A DNA stretch of 36,356 nt from Candidatus Roizmanbacteria bacterium RIFCSPLOWO2_02_FULL_40_13 (GCA_001789965.1 MGBA01000023.1:1-36356); one strand, 5' to 3'; numbered from the stretch's first letter, positions 14,238 through 21,822 are shown. Numbers and translations are program-made. Notes: a model not told the origin generated them from the letters alone.

Positions 14238-14885
14238 TCAAAATCTAAGTAAAAATTTCAGTGCTCCACCCACTAATACCAAAAGTATTCCGGGCAGCGC
14301 AACCTTGATGATATTGTCTAAAATTCCTGTTTGGGGAAGTTCATCCGGTACCGCAGATGGCGTAGATGTCGGTAATATCGCGCTTCCGCCAACCGTTACG
14401 GCTGCCGTACCATTAGAACTACAGGTAATCACATTAGTAGCATTAATATCGTTTTTTATAACCTGCGAATTCTCGGTGCTTTCGTCACAGCTATAACTCA
14501 GGGTTACTGTTCCTGCTTTAAGCGCAGTAAAACTGATCGTGCCAACGGTGCCTGATCCGGTTTTTGAGGTTGCCGGATCGTCTACAAGACCTGCCACGTA
14601 TACCCGTTGAGAATTTATATCATTTAGAACTGTCGGAAAGTACGTACCTTCAGATACGGTTCCCGCCTCAAGAACATCTGAATCGTACAGAACGTATGCA
14701 TCAATGGAAGTAATGGAGTCTGAACCGGCATCCACGACAACCCCGATATCAAAACTCTCTCCTGCGTTTACGTTGACGGTGGTTTGGTCAAATTTGAGCG
14801 ATGCTGCTTGTGCGCTGGATGCAGAAACAACGAGGAAAAAAAGAAGACTTAGAACTACAGAAAGATACGATGCGTACTTTTTCAT
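14238..14885 (-). CDS. LPQTG-anchored cohesin-domain surface protein
   Basis: 215 residues. Signal peptide 1-27 (hydrophobic core, cleavage after AQA). Residues 29-165 form a cohesin-like beta sandwich (FDQTTVNVNAGESFDIGVVV, then AYVLYDSDVL, GTVGTISFTALKAGTVTLSY). The end is a sortase-type signal: LPQTG at 183-187, hydrophobic segment, and a basic end (KFLLRF). Cohesins bind dockerins, and the neighbouring gene 15571-16998 carries a dockerin. No sortase gene is in the window. GATAAT lies 8 nt before the ATG. Confidence 0.85.
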   Translation of the reverse strand: MKKYASYLSVVLSLLFFLVVSASSAQAASLKFDQTTVNVNAGESFDIGVVVDAGSDSITSIDAYVLYDSDVLEAGTVSEGTYFPTVLNDINSQRVYVAGLVDDPATSKTGSGTVGTISFTALKAGTVTLSYSCDESTENSQVIKNDINATNVITCSSNGTAAVTVGGSAILPTSTPSAVPDELPQTGILDNIIKVALPGILLVLVGGALKFLLRF

Positions 14886-14934
14886 CTCTCTTGATTATCT
14901 ATAAAAACTCATTAAATTTCAACATGAGTTGTTT

Positions 14935-15534
14935 CTAGTTTATTCCGACTTTTATAGATGATGTCCGTGGATTGATTTTAAGAAGATTTGCGTCAACCAT
15001 GCGGGTTTTCTGGTTTCCAAAAGAAGGTAATACGGTAAAGGTAGCTCCTCCTTTTTTCTTTGCAGTAAACGTAACTCTTACCACATCGGTATTAGAGAAA
15101 ACGGTTGGTGTGTTTACTTGAGGCGATTTGCTTGCAGTCATTGAGATTAATCCGCCTCTCACTACGGGGACCAACGTAAACGATGGAATAAGAGATGTTG
15201 CGCTGTTATAGGTCCATGCGCTTTCGTCAAATTTGAGAAGTACGTCGTATCCAACTACATCTTTTTTGTCCGAGTTAGCGGTTACGGTAAGTTCAAAGGG
15301 CTGTCCCACCTGAGGATTTGCACGCTGTTGAGCAAGCTCTATAGCGCCTTTAGTGATAGCCGTGGTTGGCGCCGGCGGTAAGACTTCTGCGACCGGAACT
15401 GCCGGAATGTCTTCCCTGTCTTGTTTAAGCCGGTAGAGATAAACCGATACCAACCAAATGCCAATTGCGAGTAGTGCAATTATTGAGATGAACAGTCGAT
15501 AGTTTGGGTGGGGTGGCTGGTTCTGTGAATCCAT
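14935..15534 (-). CDS. Membrane-anchored cohesin-like protein
   Basis: 199 residues from ATG 15534 (MDSQNQPPHPN); a TTG three codons upstream is less likely. One membrane segment at about 13-33, then a Pro-rich linker (VAEVLPPAPTT) and a cohesin-like beta domain from about 60 to the end (ANPQVGQPFELTVTANS, VGYDVLLKFDESAWTY, VVRVTFTAKKKGGATFTVLP). Unlike the LPQTG neighbour it is held by an N-terminal anchor. It lies 36 nt after the dockerin gene, likely in one transcript. Confidence 0.75.
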   Translation of the reverse strand: MDSQNQPPHPNYRLFISIIALLAIGIWLVSVYLYRLKQDREDIPAVPVAEVLPPAPTTAITKGAIELAQQRANPQVGQPFELTVTANSDKKDVVGYDVLLKFDESAWTYNSATSLIPSFTLVPVVRGGLISMTASKSPQVNTPTVFSNTDVVRVTFTAKKKGGATFTVLPSFGNQKTRMVDANLLKINPRTSSIKVGIN

Positions 15535-15570
15535 ATTATTCAATACTGGTACTTAATAAATAATTGTAGT

Positions 15571-16998
15571 TTATTTTAATGGGTCATCGGTTTTAATTGA
15601 CAACGCTGCTATCACTAATGAGAAATCCTGAGAATCTATGATGCCGTTGAGATTTACATCGCCAATTTTTAGATCGTCTGCGTCTGTACTGGTTAAGTTT
15701 TGTCGGATAAACGAAACGTCATTGGAATCAACGACTCCGTCCTGCTCGGGTAGATCACCGACGAGAAGAAGAATCTTTGAAAAATCTAGAGTGTTTTCTC
15801 CTGCCTTAAGGGTGATCGCAGCGTTTTGACAACTAAATATCCCTCCCTGTGTTTCTGTCGGAGAAGCCACGCAGATTTTCTTTTGAATATGTTTTGGGCC
15901 TTTCACAAATACTGAGACTGGTGTCCCGATCGGTGCCTTTGCAAGAGTAACTTTTCCTGTCCACGCTCCTTCGGCATCAGAAGTAAAATCACCAGTTCCG
16001 GATACAGACTCTGACAGACTGACTTTTACTTTCAGATTGTTAAATTGACTCGATGGTTGTTTTACTACACCTTGGAATTTTAATTTTAAGTTCAGCGTTA
16101 CGCTACCTGTCTGTCCGCCTGTTGCCGGTGCTGCGGTTGGAGCTTTTGCCGTGGGCGCTGGTGCCGCAGGTGCGCCACCGCCAGTCGTTCCTCCACCTCC
16201 ACCAGTTCCCCCACCTCCAGTAGTTCCGCCTGTGCTCCCAGCGGGTTTTACACAACACGATTTTCCACCCCAACATAGGCCCCCACCAGTTTTAACCTTT
16301 CCAGTTGGCGCACAATCATTAAGACATGTCCCTCCTGCATTTTTACATGCTGAAGATTGAACTAACTTACAGCAAGTAGACCCGCCTCCGCAGTTCTGAT
16401 TTCCTGCACTCTCTTTCCCATCAGGACATCTTCCGGAATAACATGCTGACTCGCCTAAGTTCTTACATGCATCTGATGTCTTAGGAGCAGGAACAGGATC
16501 CCTCTGATTTCCGCTCTTATCCGTTCCCTCTTTACCTTCAGGCTGACAACAAATCAAGCCGGATGCACAATTGCCATTACCGATACTTTGTCCTGAACAT
16601 TTTTTAGTTTTCGAAAGACAAACTCCACTCAGACCTCCTGCCGAACACCCAGACCCTTCTGTATTTTTTGGCACGATACATGAAGTAAATGATGAATTAT
16701 ATGTTGTTCCGGCTGGACAACCGCAGTAGTGATTAGTTCCAACTTTTTTACCTAGAATATAAACATCTCTTACAACATTGCAATTATATTTAGCGCCGCA
16801 CGATTCTTGGAAAATTGTTACTCCTCCTCGTACTTGTTTACACAGATCCTTTATCGAAGCGGCATGAGTTTTATACACTTGTTGTTGTTGGACTACTGCA
16901 ACGGATGACAAAAGAAGCGCGAGGAAAAGAAAGCTGAAAATTATGGTGAAGATTTTGTGTCTTTTGAAAAGACTTTGTGATGGATCGTTATTGGCCAT
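15571..16998 (-). CDS. Secreted Cys-rich protein with C-terminal dockerin
   Basis: 475 residues. N-terminal signal/anchor at about 15-37, then about 200 residues of Cys-rich repeats, several ending in a CC pair (GLICCQPEG, STCCKLV, KSCCVKP) at intervals of about 50. A low-complexity Gly/Thr then Ala/Pro/Thr linker follows, then a beta-sandwich of the carboxypeptidase-regulatory type (SVTLNLKLKFQG, GAWTGKVTLAKAPIGT). The end has two dockerin-I repeats, GDLPEQDGVVDSNDVSF (from 414) and GDVNLNGIIDSQDFSL (from 446), with Asp/Asn calcium ligands. Probably exported and bound to the neighbouring cohesins. The Cys content fits with the dsbB-like gene. Confidence 0.8.
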   Translation of the reverse strand: MANNDPSQSLFKRHKIFTIIFSFLFLALLLSSVAVVQQQQVYKTHAASIKDLCKQVRGGVTIFQESCGAKYNCNVVRDVYILGKKVGTNHYCGCPAGTTYNSSFTSCIVPKNTEGSGCSAGGLSGVCLSKTKKCSGQSIGNGNCASGLICCQPEGKEGTDKSGNQRDPVPAPKTSDACKNLGESACYSGRCPDGKESAGNQNCGGGSTCCKLVQSSACKNAGGTCLNDCAPTGKVKTGGGLCWGGKSCCVKPAGSTGGTTGGGGTGGGGGTTGGGAPAAPAPTAKAPTAAPATGGQTGSVTLNLKLKFQGVVKQPSSQFNNLKVKVSLSESVSGTGDFTSDAEGAWTGKVTLAKAPIGTPVSVFVKGPKHIQKKICVASPTETQGGIFSCQNAAITLKAGENTLDFSKILLLVGDLPEQDGVVDSNDVSFIRQNLTSTDADDLKIGDVNLNGIIDSQDFSLVIAALSIKTDDPLK

Positions 16999-17026
16999 TA
17001 AAAAATGATGGTCTTAATATACATAT

Positions 17027-17055
17027 ACAATATAGCAATCGCATTCTCTTGTCAA
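17027..17055 (-). promoter_or_regulatory. Promoter of the surface-protein cluster
   Basis: Minus strand TTGACA (17055-17050) with TATTGT (17032-17027) at 17-nt spacing, or TATATT (17034-17029) at 15. A leader of roughly 20 nt follows. It diverges from the HTH gene promoter at 17110-17137. Confidence 0.5.
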
Positions 17056-17109
17056 TACGGATCAATAAAAAAATTCTTTTTACAATTACAAACTCATGAA
17101 CAGCTCGTG

Positions 17110-17137
17110 TTGACAATTCAATTTTAACTTTTATAAT
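17110..17137 (+). promoter_or_regulatory. Consensus promoter of the HTH gene
   Basis: TTGACA (17110-17115), 16-nt spacer, TATAAT (17132-17137), then 7 nt to ATG 17145. Both hexamers are perfect. The strongest promoter match in the window, and leaderless. Confidence 0.85.
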
Positions 17138-17144
17138 ACTTTCT

Positions 17145-17366
17145 ATGGCAAATGTAAACAAACCCTCAAAGAATGTATCACTTTCTGATCTTCCAGATCT
17201 GCTAACCATCCGAGAAGTTGCCAACCTTTTAAGAGTTTCCCCCTTAACGATTAAGCGCTGGGGTAAAAAAGGAAAACTTCCTGCGATACGAATTAACTCC
17301 CGTGGTGACCGACGGTATAAAAAGGATGTTGTTACCAGACTTCTTGGTGTAGAGTCCGAAGAATAA
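17145..17366 (+). CDS. MerR/excisionase-type helix-turn-helix protein
   Basis: 73 residues. Residues about 18-60 (LLTIREVANLLRVSPLTIKRW, then GKLPAIRINSRGDRRYKKDVV) match the short winged-HTH of the excisionase/BldC kind. There is no effector domain. It probably binds DNA; its divergent position next to the cohesin/dockerin cluster suggests that cluster, or itself, as target. The ATG is fixed by the consensus promoter. Confidence 0.85.
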   Translation: MANVNKPSKNVSLSDLPDLLTIREVANLLRVSPLTIKRWGKKGKLPAIRINSRGDRRYKKDVVTRLLGVESEE

Positions 17367-17374
17367 GAAAATAA

Positions 17375-18277
17375 TTACGCGGCCATCTGCTGTCCACCGC
17401 CACCCGCAACGCTCTTCATGTCTGTATAGAGTACGAAAAGCATAAGTAGTCCGCTCATACCCGCGTATTTTCCGGAGGTTTTCGCGATTTGTTTGACATG
17501 TTCTTTTTGACAAAACTCACTGAAAGGCCCCAAAGAGTCTTCTGAGATTCCGAGCTGTTTAGCGAGCTTTCCTCCAAATTCTGTTCTGAAATTTTTATCT
17601 TTTATTGCTTGTTTCACGAGCTCCACCGCTACTTCAAGCTCAAGATGAAACCCGCTTTTTGGATTTTCAAGTAAGCGCTGGACATCTTTTGAATCATATT
17701 TAAAATCTTTAACCTCGCTTGTCTCCCCATTTTTTACCGTTAACGGGATTTCTTTATTTCCAGCTACACCCAAATCAGTAAGAAATCTATCCATTAATTC
17801 TACTGTTTCAAATTTTATTCTTACCTCTGTTTCTCCTACCTTTACTTTTCCCACAGCTCTTTGCTCATCCATACTTTTCTGCTCGTCCTTTAGTTTTGCT
17901 ATTTCGATATCGTCGCTAACATTTCCTTTTCCTCTTCTTATTCTTTTTTCTTCGAGTTCTTTTAATCTGGTGCGGATACCGAAACGTTTTATATCGAATC
18001 CCCGCTCTACTTCTTTTTTGTTTTTCGGATCAGCGTACATCGCCTCTTCTCCTTTTTGTATGAACGCTTCTCCTTGTCCCCTTGCGACAAGACGAAGAAG
18101 ATCGCGCGAAGCACGCTTTTCTAATTCCGCGGCGTCTGCCACAGTTTTGGCATCATTTTTTGTATCAGAGTCTGCTTTTTTTCCTCCGGAAATAGGAGCT
18201 TTTTCCGGCGCTTTTGACTGACCGGGATTTTCTACAAGTTTTAGTTTGGGTCTTGGGGGTCGCGGTGCTTCCGGCAT
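17375..18277 (-). CDS. Hypothetical tail-anchored protein
   Basis: 300 residues. A Pro/Lys-rich, probably disordered N-terminus (PEAPRPPRPKLKLVENPGQ) is followed by charged helices (DIKRFGIRTRLKELEEKRIRR), a mixed region around 140-200 and helices to about 270. The only hydrophobic segment is near the C-terminus (YAGMSGLLMLFVLYTDM, about 268-288), so it is likely tail-anchored. It starts 1 nt after the stop of the upstream small gene, so the two are co-translated. No family recognised. Confidence 0.7.
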   Translation of the reverse strand: MPEAPRPPRPKLKLVENPGQSKAPEKAPISGGKKADSDTKNDAKTVADAAELEKRASRDLLRLVARGQGEAFIQKGEEAMYADPKNKKEVERGFDIKRFGIRTRLKELEEKRIRRGKGNVSDDIEIAKLKDEQKSMDEQRAVGKVKVGETEVRIKFETVELMDRFLTDLGVAGNKEIPLTVKNGETSEVKDFKYDSKDVQRLLENPKSGFHLELEVAVELVKQAIKDKNFRTEFGGKLAKQLGISEDSLGPFSEFCQKEHVKQIAKTSGKYAGMSGLLMLFVLYTDMKSVAGGGGQQMAA

Positions 18278-18278
18278 A

Positions 18279-18632
18279 TTATCCGCTCATTTTAAATGAT
18301 AAAACCTTTTTTACCATGTTGTGTGCGTCGTCATAGTTACCCGACTTTATAAGACTCGAGACCTGATCTATTGCTTTGTGCTCAAAATGCGTCTCATACG
18401 CTTCCATGATGGCGTGTACAACCGGTGCAAGTTCGGGGTGGAGGTCATCAAGTTTTACGGCGTTGGTATAGAGTTCTTCGATACCCATTCCCGGTTTTAC
18501 CAAATCTAATGTGAGTTGAGAGAGTTCTTGCACTTTTTCCTCAGTAATATCTGTAGTTTCTGAGAGCCGCTGAATGATCTTAAGGACTTCTACCTCAATA
18601 AACTGGCGGAATTGGTCTGCCTGTTTAGCCAT
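18279..18632 (-). CDS. Small helical hypothetical protein
   Basis: 117 residues from ATG 18632 (MAKQADQFRQF); a longer frame to 18701 is less likely because its start lies in repeat-like DNA and TATCGT lies 6 nt before 18632. All-helical (FRQFIEVEVLKIIQRLSE, EEKVQELSQLTLDLV, VVHAIMEAYETHFEHKAID), no membrane segment. Immediately followed by the tail-anchored gene. The same order, short helical protein then large hypothetical, recurs at 36318-34550. Confidence 0.7.
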   Translation of the reverse strand: MAKQADQFRQFIEVEVLKIIQRLSETTDITEEKVQELSQLTLDLVKPGMGIEELYTNAVKLDDLHPELAPVVHAIMEAYETHFEHKAIDQVSSLIKSGNYDDAHNMVKKVLSFKMSG

Positions 18633-18709
18633 ACCATAACGATACTCTGTTGAAATCCAAATGTCAAAATCCAAAGAATCAAAAACAAGCTCAAAACCCA
18701 AAATACTAA

Positions 18710-18761
18710 GTCATCCCGAACTTGGTTCAGGATCTAGATGCTGAAATAAATTCAGCATGAC
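18710..18761. repeat. REP-like double-hairpin repeat
   Basis: GTCATCCCGAACTTGGTTC... then ...TGAAATAAATTCAGCATGAC: two hairpins back to back, starting with GTCAT and ending with ATGAC. The layout is the same as the element in ychF, with different stems. It is nested in a wider inverted repeat (CAAATGTCA at 18658-18666, TGACATTTG at 18794-18802). Confidence 0.75.
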
Positions 18762-18813
18762 AGATATTGGTTATTCGGGCTTTAGATTTGATTTGACATT
18801 TGAACTTTGAAAT

Positions 18814-18843
18814 TTGATATTAGTTATTAGAAATTGATATACT
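18814..18843 (+). promoter_or_regulatory. Promoter of the zinc-ribbon gene
   Basis: TTGATA (18814-18819), 18-nt spacer, TATACT (18838-18843) with TG one base upstream, then 6 nt to ATG 18850. Leaderless. Confidence 0.65.
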
Positions 18844-18849
18844 CTCTCT

Positions 18850-19593
18850 ATGCTCTGCCCCAACTGTTCGGAGTCCATGAAATCCAGCTCCTATGACAGT
18901 CAAAACGTACTCCATTGCTCAAGCTGTGGTGCAAGTTTTTTCGAGGAAAACGGAATTAATAGAATTACCTTTGACAGTGCGCTTAAACTCTCCCAGGAAA
19001 AATATCGTTCCTTTGTGTCTCCGAAAGAAAAAGTGTGTCCTAAGGATTTTATTCCACTTACGCCTATTTCTAATTCCGAAGCCATTCCCTCTCACGTAAT
19101 TTTATTCTTCTGTAACGGCTGTGACGGCGTTTTTGTGTATCCCGACGACCTGCTCAAATTCAAAAAGGCTCAAGGAGCAAAAATAGATTATTACAAATCG
19201 TGGAGTATGCCTTTCGCTTCCCTAAAATCTGTACTTATAGTATTTCTCATAGTAGTGCTCTCAACAGGCACCTTTCTTACAATAAATACTATACAGAATA
19301 GGGCTCTATACCGGTCTGAAGCTGAAGATTTGTTCAAATCTTTAAGTATAACTCGGTCAGGACGCTATATACTACTTGGATTCCGTACATCTCTCCCTCT
19401 TAAATCACAAATTACTTTGTTAAATACCCGTACGGGAAAACGAATAATCCGGACTATCTCTTCAGAACCTAAAACCATACATCAAATAGTTCTTACTGAT
19501 ATTGATAAATCCGAAGATATGCGTTATAGAATTTCCTTATCTGATGAGAGTGGTAGAATGGTTGAAACAGTCTATAAAAGCTTGTCGCAATAA
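18850..19593 (+). CDS. Membrane protein with two N-terminal zinc ribbons
   Basis: 247 residues. CPNC...CSSCG (Cys3, Cys6, then about Cys23, Cys26) and CPKD...CNGCDGVFV make two TFIIB-type zinc ribbons of the zf-TFIIB family. A single membrane segment follows (about 125-147, LKSVLIVFLIVVLSTGTFL). The last 95 residues are beta-rich and lie on the other side (SGRYILLGFRTSLPLKSQITL). Function unknown; the topology resembles sensor or scaffold proteins. pth follows by 14 nt in the same direction. Confidence 0.8.
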   Translation: MLCPNCSESMKSSSYDSQNVLHCSSCGASFFEENGINRITFDSALKLSQEKYRSFVSPKEKVCPKDFIPLTPISNSEAIPSHVILFFCNGCDGVFVYPDDLLKFKKAQGAKIDYYKSWSMPFASLKSVLIVFLIVVLSTGTFLTINTIQNRALYRSEAEDLFKSLSITRSGRYILLGFRTSLPLKSQITLLNTRTGKRIIRTISSEPKTIHQIVLTDIDKSEDMRYRISLSDESGRMVETVYKSLSQ

Positions 19594-19607
19594 TATAAAC
19601 TAAACAT

Positions 19608-20156
19608 ATGAAACTGATCGCAGGACTCGGAAATCCCGGAAAAAAGTATGAGAAAAACAGACATAATGCTGGCTTTATGCTGTGCGACTATATACTCGAG
19701 CAGCTTGAACTTTCGCCAGATAACTTAAAATTTAACGAAAAGTTGAAGAGTGCTCTATTTAAATTCGGAGGAAATAAAAAGGATTATCTTTTCATAGAGC
19801 CTCAAACCTATATGAACAGGTCCGGTGACGCTGTGAAGGCTGTCCTCGACTACTATAAAAGCCCGATTGGAGATCTGCTCGTCCTCTATGACGACCTAGA
19901 TATTCGCCTTGGCGACTTTAAAATTCAGGTAGGCACCGGTCCACAGCTGCACAACGGCGTCATTTCTCTGGAACAGGCTCTTGGAAGCCGGAACTTTACC
20001 CATGTACGTATTGGGGTTGATAACCGAGTCAAGAATCCACCAGTTGGCGGACAAATCGATGGAGAGACGTATGTACTTCAAGACTTTACCTCTAAAGAAA
20101 AGGAAGAGCTGATGGGCAAAGTGTTTCCTCGTATCTTTGAATCACTCTCCTTTTAA
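19608..20156 (+). CDS. pth: Peptidyl-tRNA hydrolase
   Basis: 182 residues. It releases peptides from prematurely dropped peptidyl-tRNA. Asn9 in AGLGNPGKKY, catalytic His19 in NRHNAGF, EPQTYMNRSG, and the YDDLDIRLG motif with the supporting Asp are all present. The glycine-rich loop usually reading GGSAGHNGLKS is GTGPQLHNGVIS, keeping HNG but losing some glycines. Probably co-transcribed with the upstream zinc-ribbon gene. Confidence 0.93.
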   Translation: MKLIAGLGNPGKKYEKNRHNAGFMLCDYILEQLELSPDNLKFNEKLKSALFKFGGNKKDYLFIEPQTYMNRSGDAVKAVLDYYKSPIGDLLVLYDDLDIRLGDFKIQVGTGPQLHNGVISLEQALGSRNFTHVRIGVDNRVKNPPVGGQIDGETYVLQDFTSKEKEELMGKVFPRIFESLSF

Positions 20157-20175
20157 GCTTTTTTTAAAGAATCCC

Positions 20176-20204
20176 TTGACAAAGAACCCTGCGTTGTTCA
20201 TAAT
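20176..20204 (+). promoter_or_regulatory. Promoter of the glutaredoxin-fusion gene
   Basis: TTGACA (20176-20181), 17-nt spacer, CATAAT (20199-20204), then 12 nt to ATG 20217, so a leader of about 5 nt without a Shine-Dalgarno sequence. Confidence 0.6.
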
Positions 20205-20216
20205 GAAATGTAACGT

Positions 20217-21059
20217 ATGAAAGTGACGATGTACACGATCAATAACTGCCCATTCTGCGACCAAGAGAAAGCCTACCTCCAATCAAAAGGGATCGCGTTT
20301 GAAGAAAAAAACCTCGATCAAAACCGTGAATTTTTAACTGAAATGTTGGCGCTTGGAAATAACTTTAAGGGCGTTCCTGTAACAAAAATTGAAAAGGACG
20401 ACGGTCAAAGCGTTGTCCTAAAAGGATTTACGCAAGAAGAGTTTGATCAAGCGTTCACCGGAAATGCAGCCGCAGCGGTTCCACCCGTAGTTGCCGCGTC
20501 AGATCAACCCAACCCCACTCCTCCATCTCAACCTGATCCAGTAACTCCACCACCAGTGGTAGAACCGCCAGTCGTAGAACCTCCCGCACCAACACCCGAA
20601 CCTACACCTCCGCCAGTAGTAGAACCACCGGCAACACCGACAGAACCACAGGTCCCTACTCCTGAAGCACCAAGCGACACAGCAGTCAAAGCAGATGATG
20701 CTCAAACACCAACCCCACCGGTCAATGAACCGGCAACGCCTGAGCCGACTGTTCCACCTGTAGCAGAACCGGAAGCGCCTCCTGTAGTTGAACCGCCAAC
20801 ACCCCCAGCGCCAGCACCCTCTGACCAACCCCCATCGGTCCAGTCAACCCCTGCCAATGATCCACTTGCTGCGATCTTAGCGGATCTGCAAAATAAATCA
20901 TCTGATGTCCCTCCAGGCCCGGTCGTTCCTCCAGTAGGAAGCGATATGCCGGCAGAACATGTCCCAACCGACCAGCCAACTCAAGCACCGGTTTCTGAAC
21001 CGCCAGCACAAACACCAGACGCTCCAACACCTCCTCCAATTCCAGATTTTCCAAAATAA
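20217..21059 (+). CDS. Glutaredoxin domain fused to a long Pro-rich tail
   Basis: 280 residues. Residues 1-80 are a glutaredoxin-like thiol oxidoreductase: CPFC active site at 11-14, KGVPVTKI with the cis-Pro, and a KGFTQEEFDQAF C-terminal helix. From about 85 to the end the chain is Pro/Glu/Val/Thr-rich, made of imperfect PPVVEPP and PTPEP-type units, and ends in PPPIPDFPK. There is no signal peptide or membrane segment. The tail may be a flexible spacer or a binding surface for SH3-like or other partners; this is a guess. Stand-alone glutaredoxins are normally 75-90 residues. Confidence 0.85.
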   Translation: MKVTMYTINNCPFCDQEKAYLQSKGIAFEEKNLDQNREFLTEMLALGNNFKGVPVTKIEKDDGQSVVLKGFTQEEFDQAFTGNAAAAVPPVVAASDQPNPTPPSQPDPVTPPPVVEPPVVEPPAPTPEPTPPPVVEPPATPTEPQVPTPEAPSDTAVKADDAQTPTPPVNEPATPEPTVPPVAEPEAPPVVEPPTPPAPAPSDQPPSVQSTPANDPLAAILADLQNKSSDVPPGPVVPPVGSDMPAEHVPTDQPTQAPVSEPPAQTPDAPTPPPIPDFPK

Positions 21060-21129
21060 GCAGTATCTAGAAATCAGAATTTATTGTTGATCATAGTCCG
21101 TAGAAAATCTCATCATTTTACCCTATTGT

Positions 21130-21465
21130 GTCATTCTGGGGAGTAAAAACGACTCCAGAATCTTTCTATGAAAAATGGCTATGTTTACATCATGGCGAAC
21201 AATAGACCAACTCTTTATACAGGAGTAACGAACAATCTAATTCGTAGAGTTTACGAACATAGGAATAACTTCGTGAGTGGTTTTTCTTCAAGGTACAATC
21301 TTCATAAGTTGGTTTATTTTGAAATCCTAGAAACTATTGAGGCAGCAATTATTCGAGAGAAGCAAATCAAAGACATGGACAGAGTAGATAAAATTAACAT
21401 GATTATGAAATCCAATTCAACGCTAAGAGATTTGTATGGCCAGATTCTGGACAAGCCAGAATGAC
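21130..21465 (+). mobile_element. Palindrome-framed GIY-YIG unit (candidate mobile element)
   Basis: The unit begins GTCATTCTGG (21130-21139) and ends CCAGAATGAC (21456-21465), a perfect 10-bp terminal inverted repeat. The left hairpin (21132-21161: ATTCT, GGAGT, loop, ACTCC, AGAAT) lies just before the start codon. The right hairpin (ATTCTGG acaag CCAGAAT, 21444-21462) codes for the last residues QILDKPE and overlaps the stop. The same two hairpins, joined without the gene, lie in ychF at 10069-10124. A target duplication is not clearly visible. Confidence 0.65.
21168..21464 (+). CDS. Single-domain GIY-YIG endonuclease-like protein
   Basis: 98 residues, the whole chain being one GIY-YIG domain of the UvrC/YhbQ-like short type. 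GYVYIM (Tyr5, Tyr7), LYTGVTNNLIRRVYEHR (Tyr17, Gly19, Arg27, Glu30-His31) and the metal-binding Glu64 in EAAIIREKQIKDM are all present, so it should be active as a nickase or nuclease. The protein's last seven residues are encoded by the right-hand hairpin of the surrounding palindromic unit. No clear -10 lies close to the ATG; TATTGT at 21124-21129 would start the RNA inside the left hairpin. Confidence 0.9.
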   Translation: MKNGYVYIMANNRPTLYTGVTNNLIRRVYEHRNNFVSGFSSRYNLHKLVYFEILETIEAAIIREKQIKDMDRVDKINMIMKSNSTLRDLYGQILDKPE

Positions 21466-21497
21466 TGGATTGCTATTCTTCTGTATTCTGAATTCTG

Positions 21498-21503
21498 TAT
21501 ACT
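21498..21503 (+). promoter_or_regulatory. -10 box of the 93-aa gene
   Basis: TATACT, 7 nt (ATTCCTC), ATG 21511. It fixes the start inside a longer open frame that begins in the GIY-YIG gene. Confidence 0.65.
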
Positions 21504-21510
21504 ATTCCTC

Positions 21511-21792
21511 ATGAAATCTATACGGGACATCCTCAATAAGTTTGATCCTCTGGAAGACCGGTATGTTTCGCGGGAATTTCAGGCCTACGGAGTTCATCTG
21601 GCTGAAAAACTTGGAGACGGAAAGCACAAAAGCATGTACATCAAGTTTGCTAAAACCATTCCAAGACCAATATTGGATAAAGCTTATAGATTTGTGTCGG
21701 ATGCGAACGCAAAAAACAAAGCCGCTCTCTTTATGTGGAAACTGAAAGAACTCGGTGCCTTTAAGAAGGGCGCAAAAGATAAGAAAGCCTAA
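21511..21792 (+). CDS. Small basic hypothetical protein
   Basis: 93 residues, helical and Lys-rich (SIRDILNKFDPLEDRYVSREF, ending KKGAKDKKA). No membrane segment or catalytic motif. FAKTIPRPILDKAYRFVSDA looks like a conserved core. The basic tail could bind nucleic acid. The start at 21511 is supported by the -10 box 7 nt upstream. Confidence 0.7.
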   Translation: MKSIRDILNKFDPLEDRYVSREFQAYGVHLAEKLGDGKHKSMYIKFAKTIPRPILDKAYRFVSDANAKNKAALFMWKLKELGAFKKGAKDKKA

Positions 21793-21822
21793 ATGCTACA
21801 TGCTATATGCTTTATGCTCCGC

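Noticed and set aside
20540-21050. The repeated Pro-rich coding region looked at first like a short tandem repeat array or CRISPR.
   Set aside because: The units are irregular, in frame and without spacers; it is coding low complexity.
20499-21054. Long open frames on the minus strand opposite the Pro-rich tail of the glutaredoxin gene.
   Set aside because: They are antisense products of the Pro/Val repeat composition (Trp/Arg-rich) and have no promoter.
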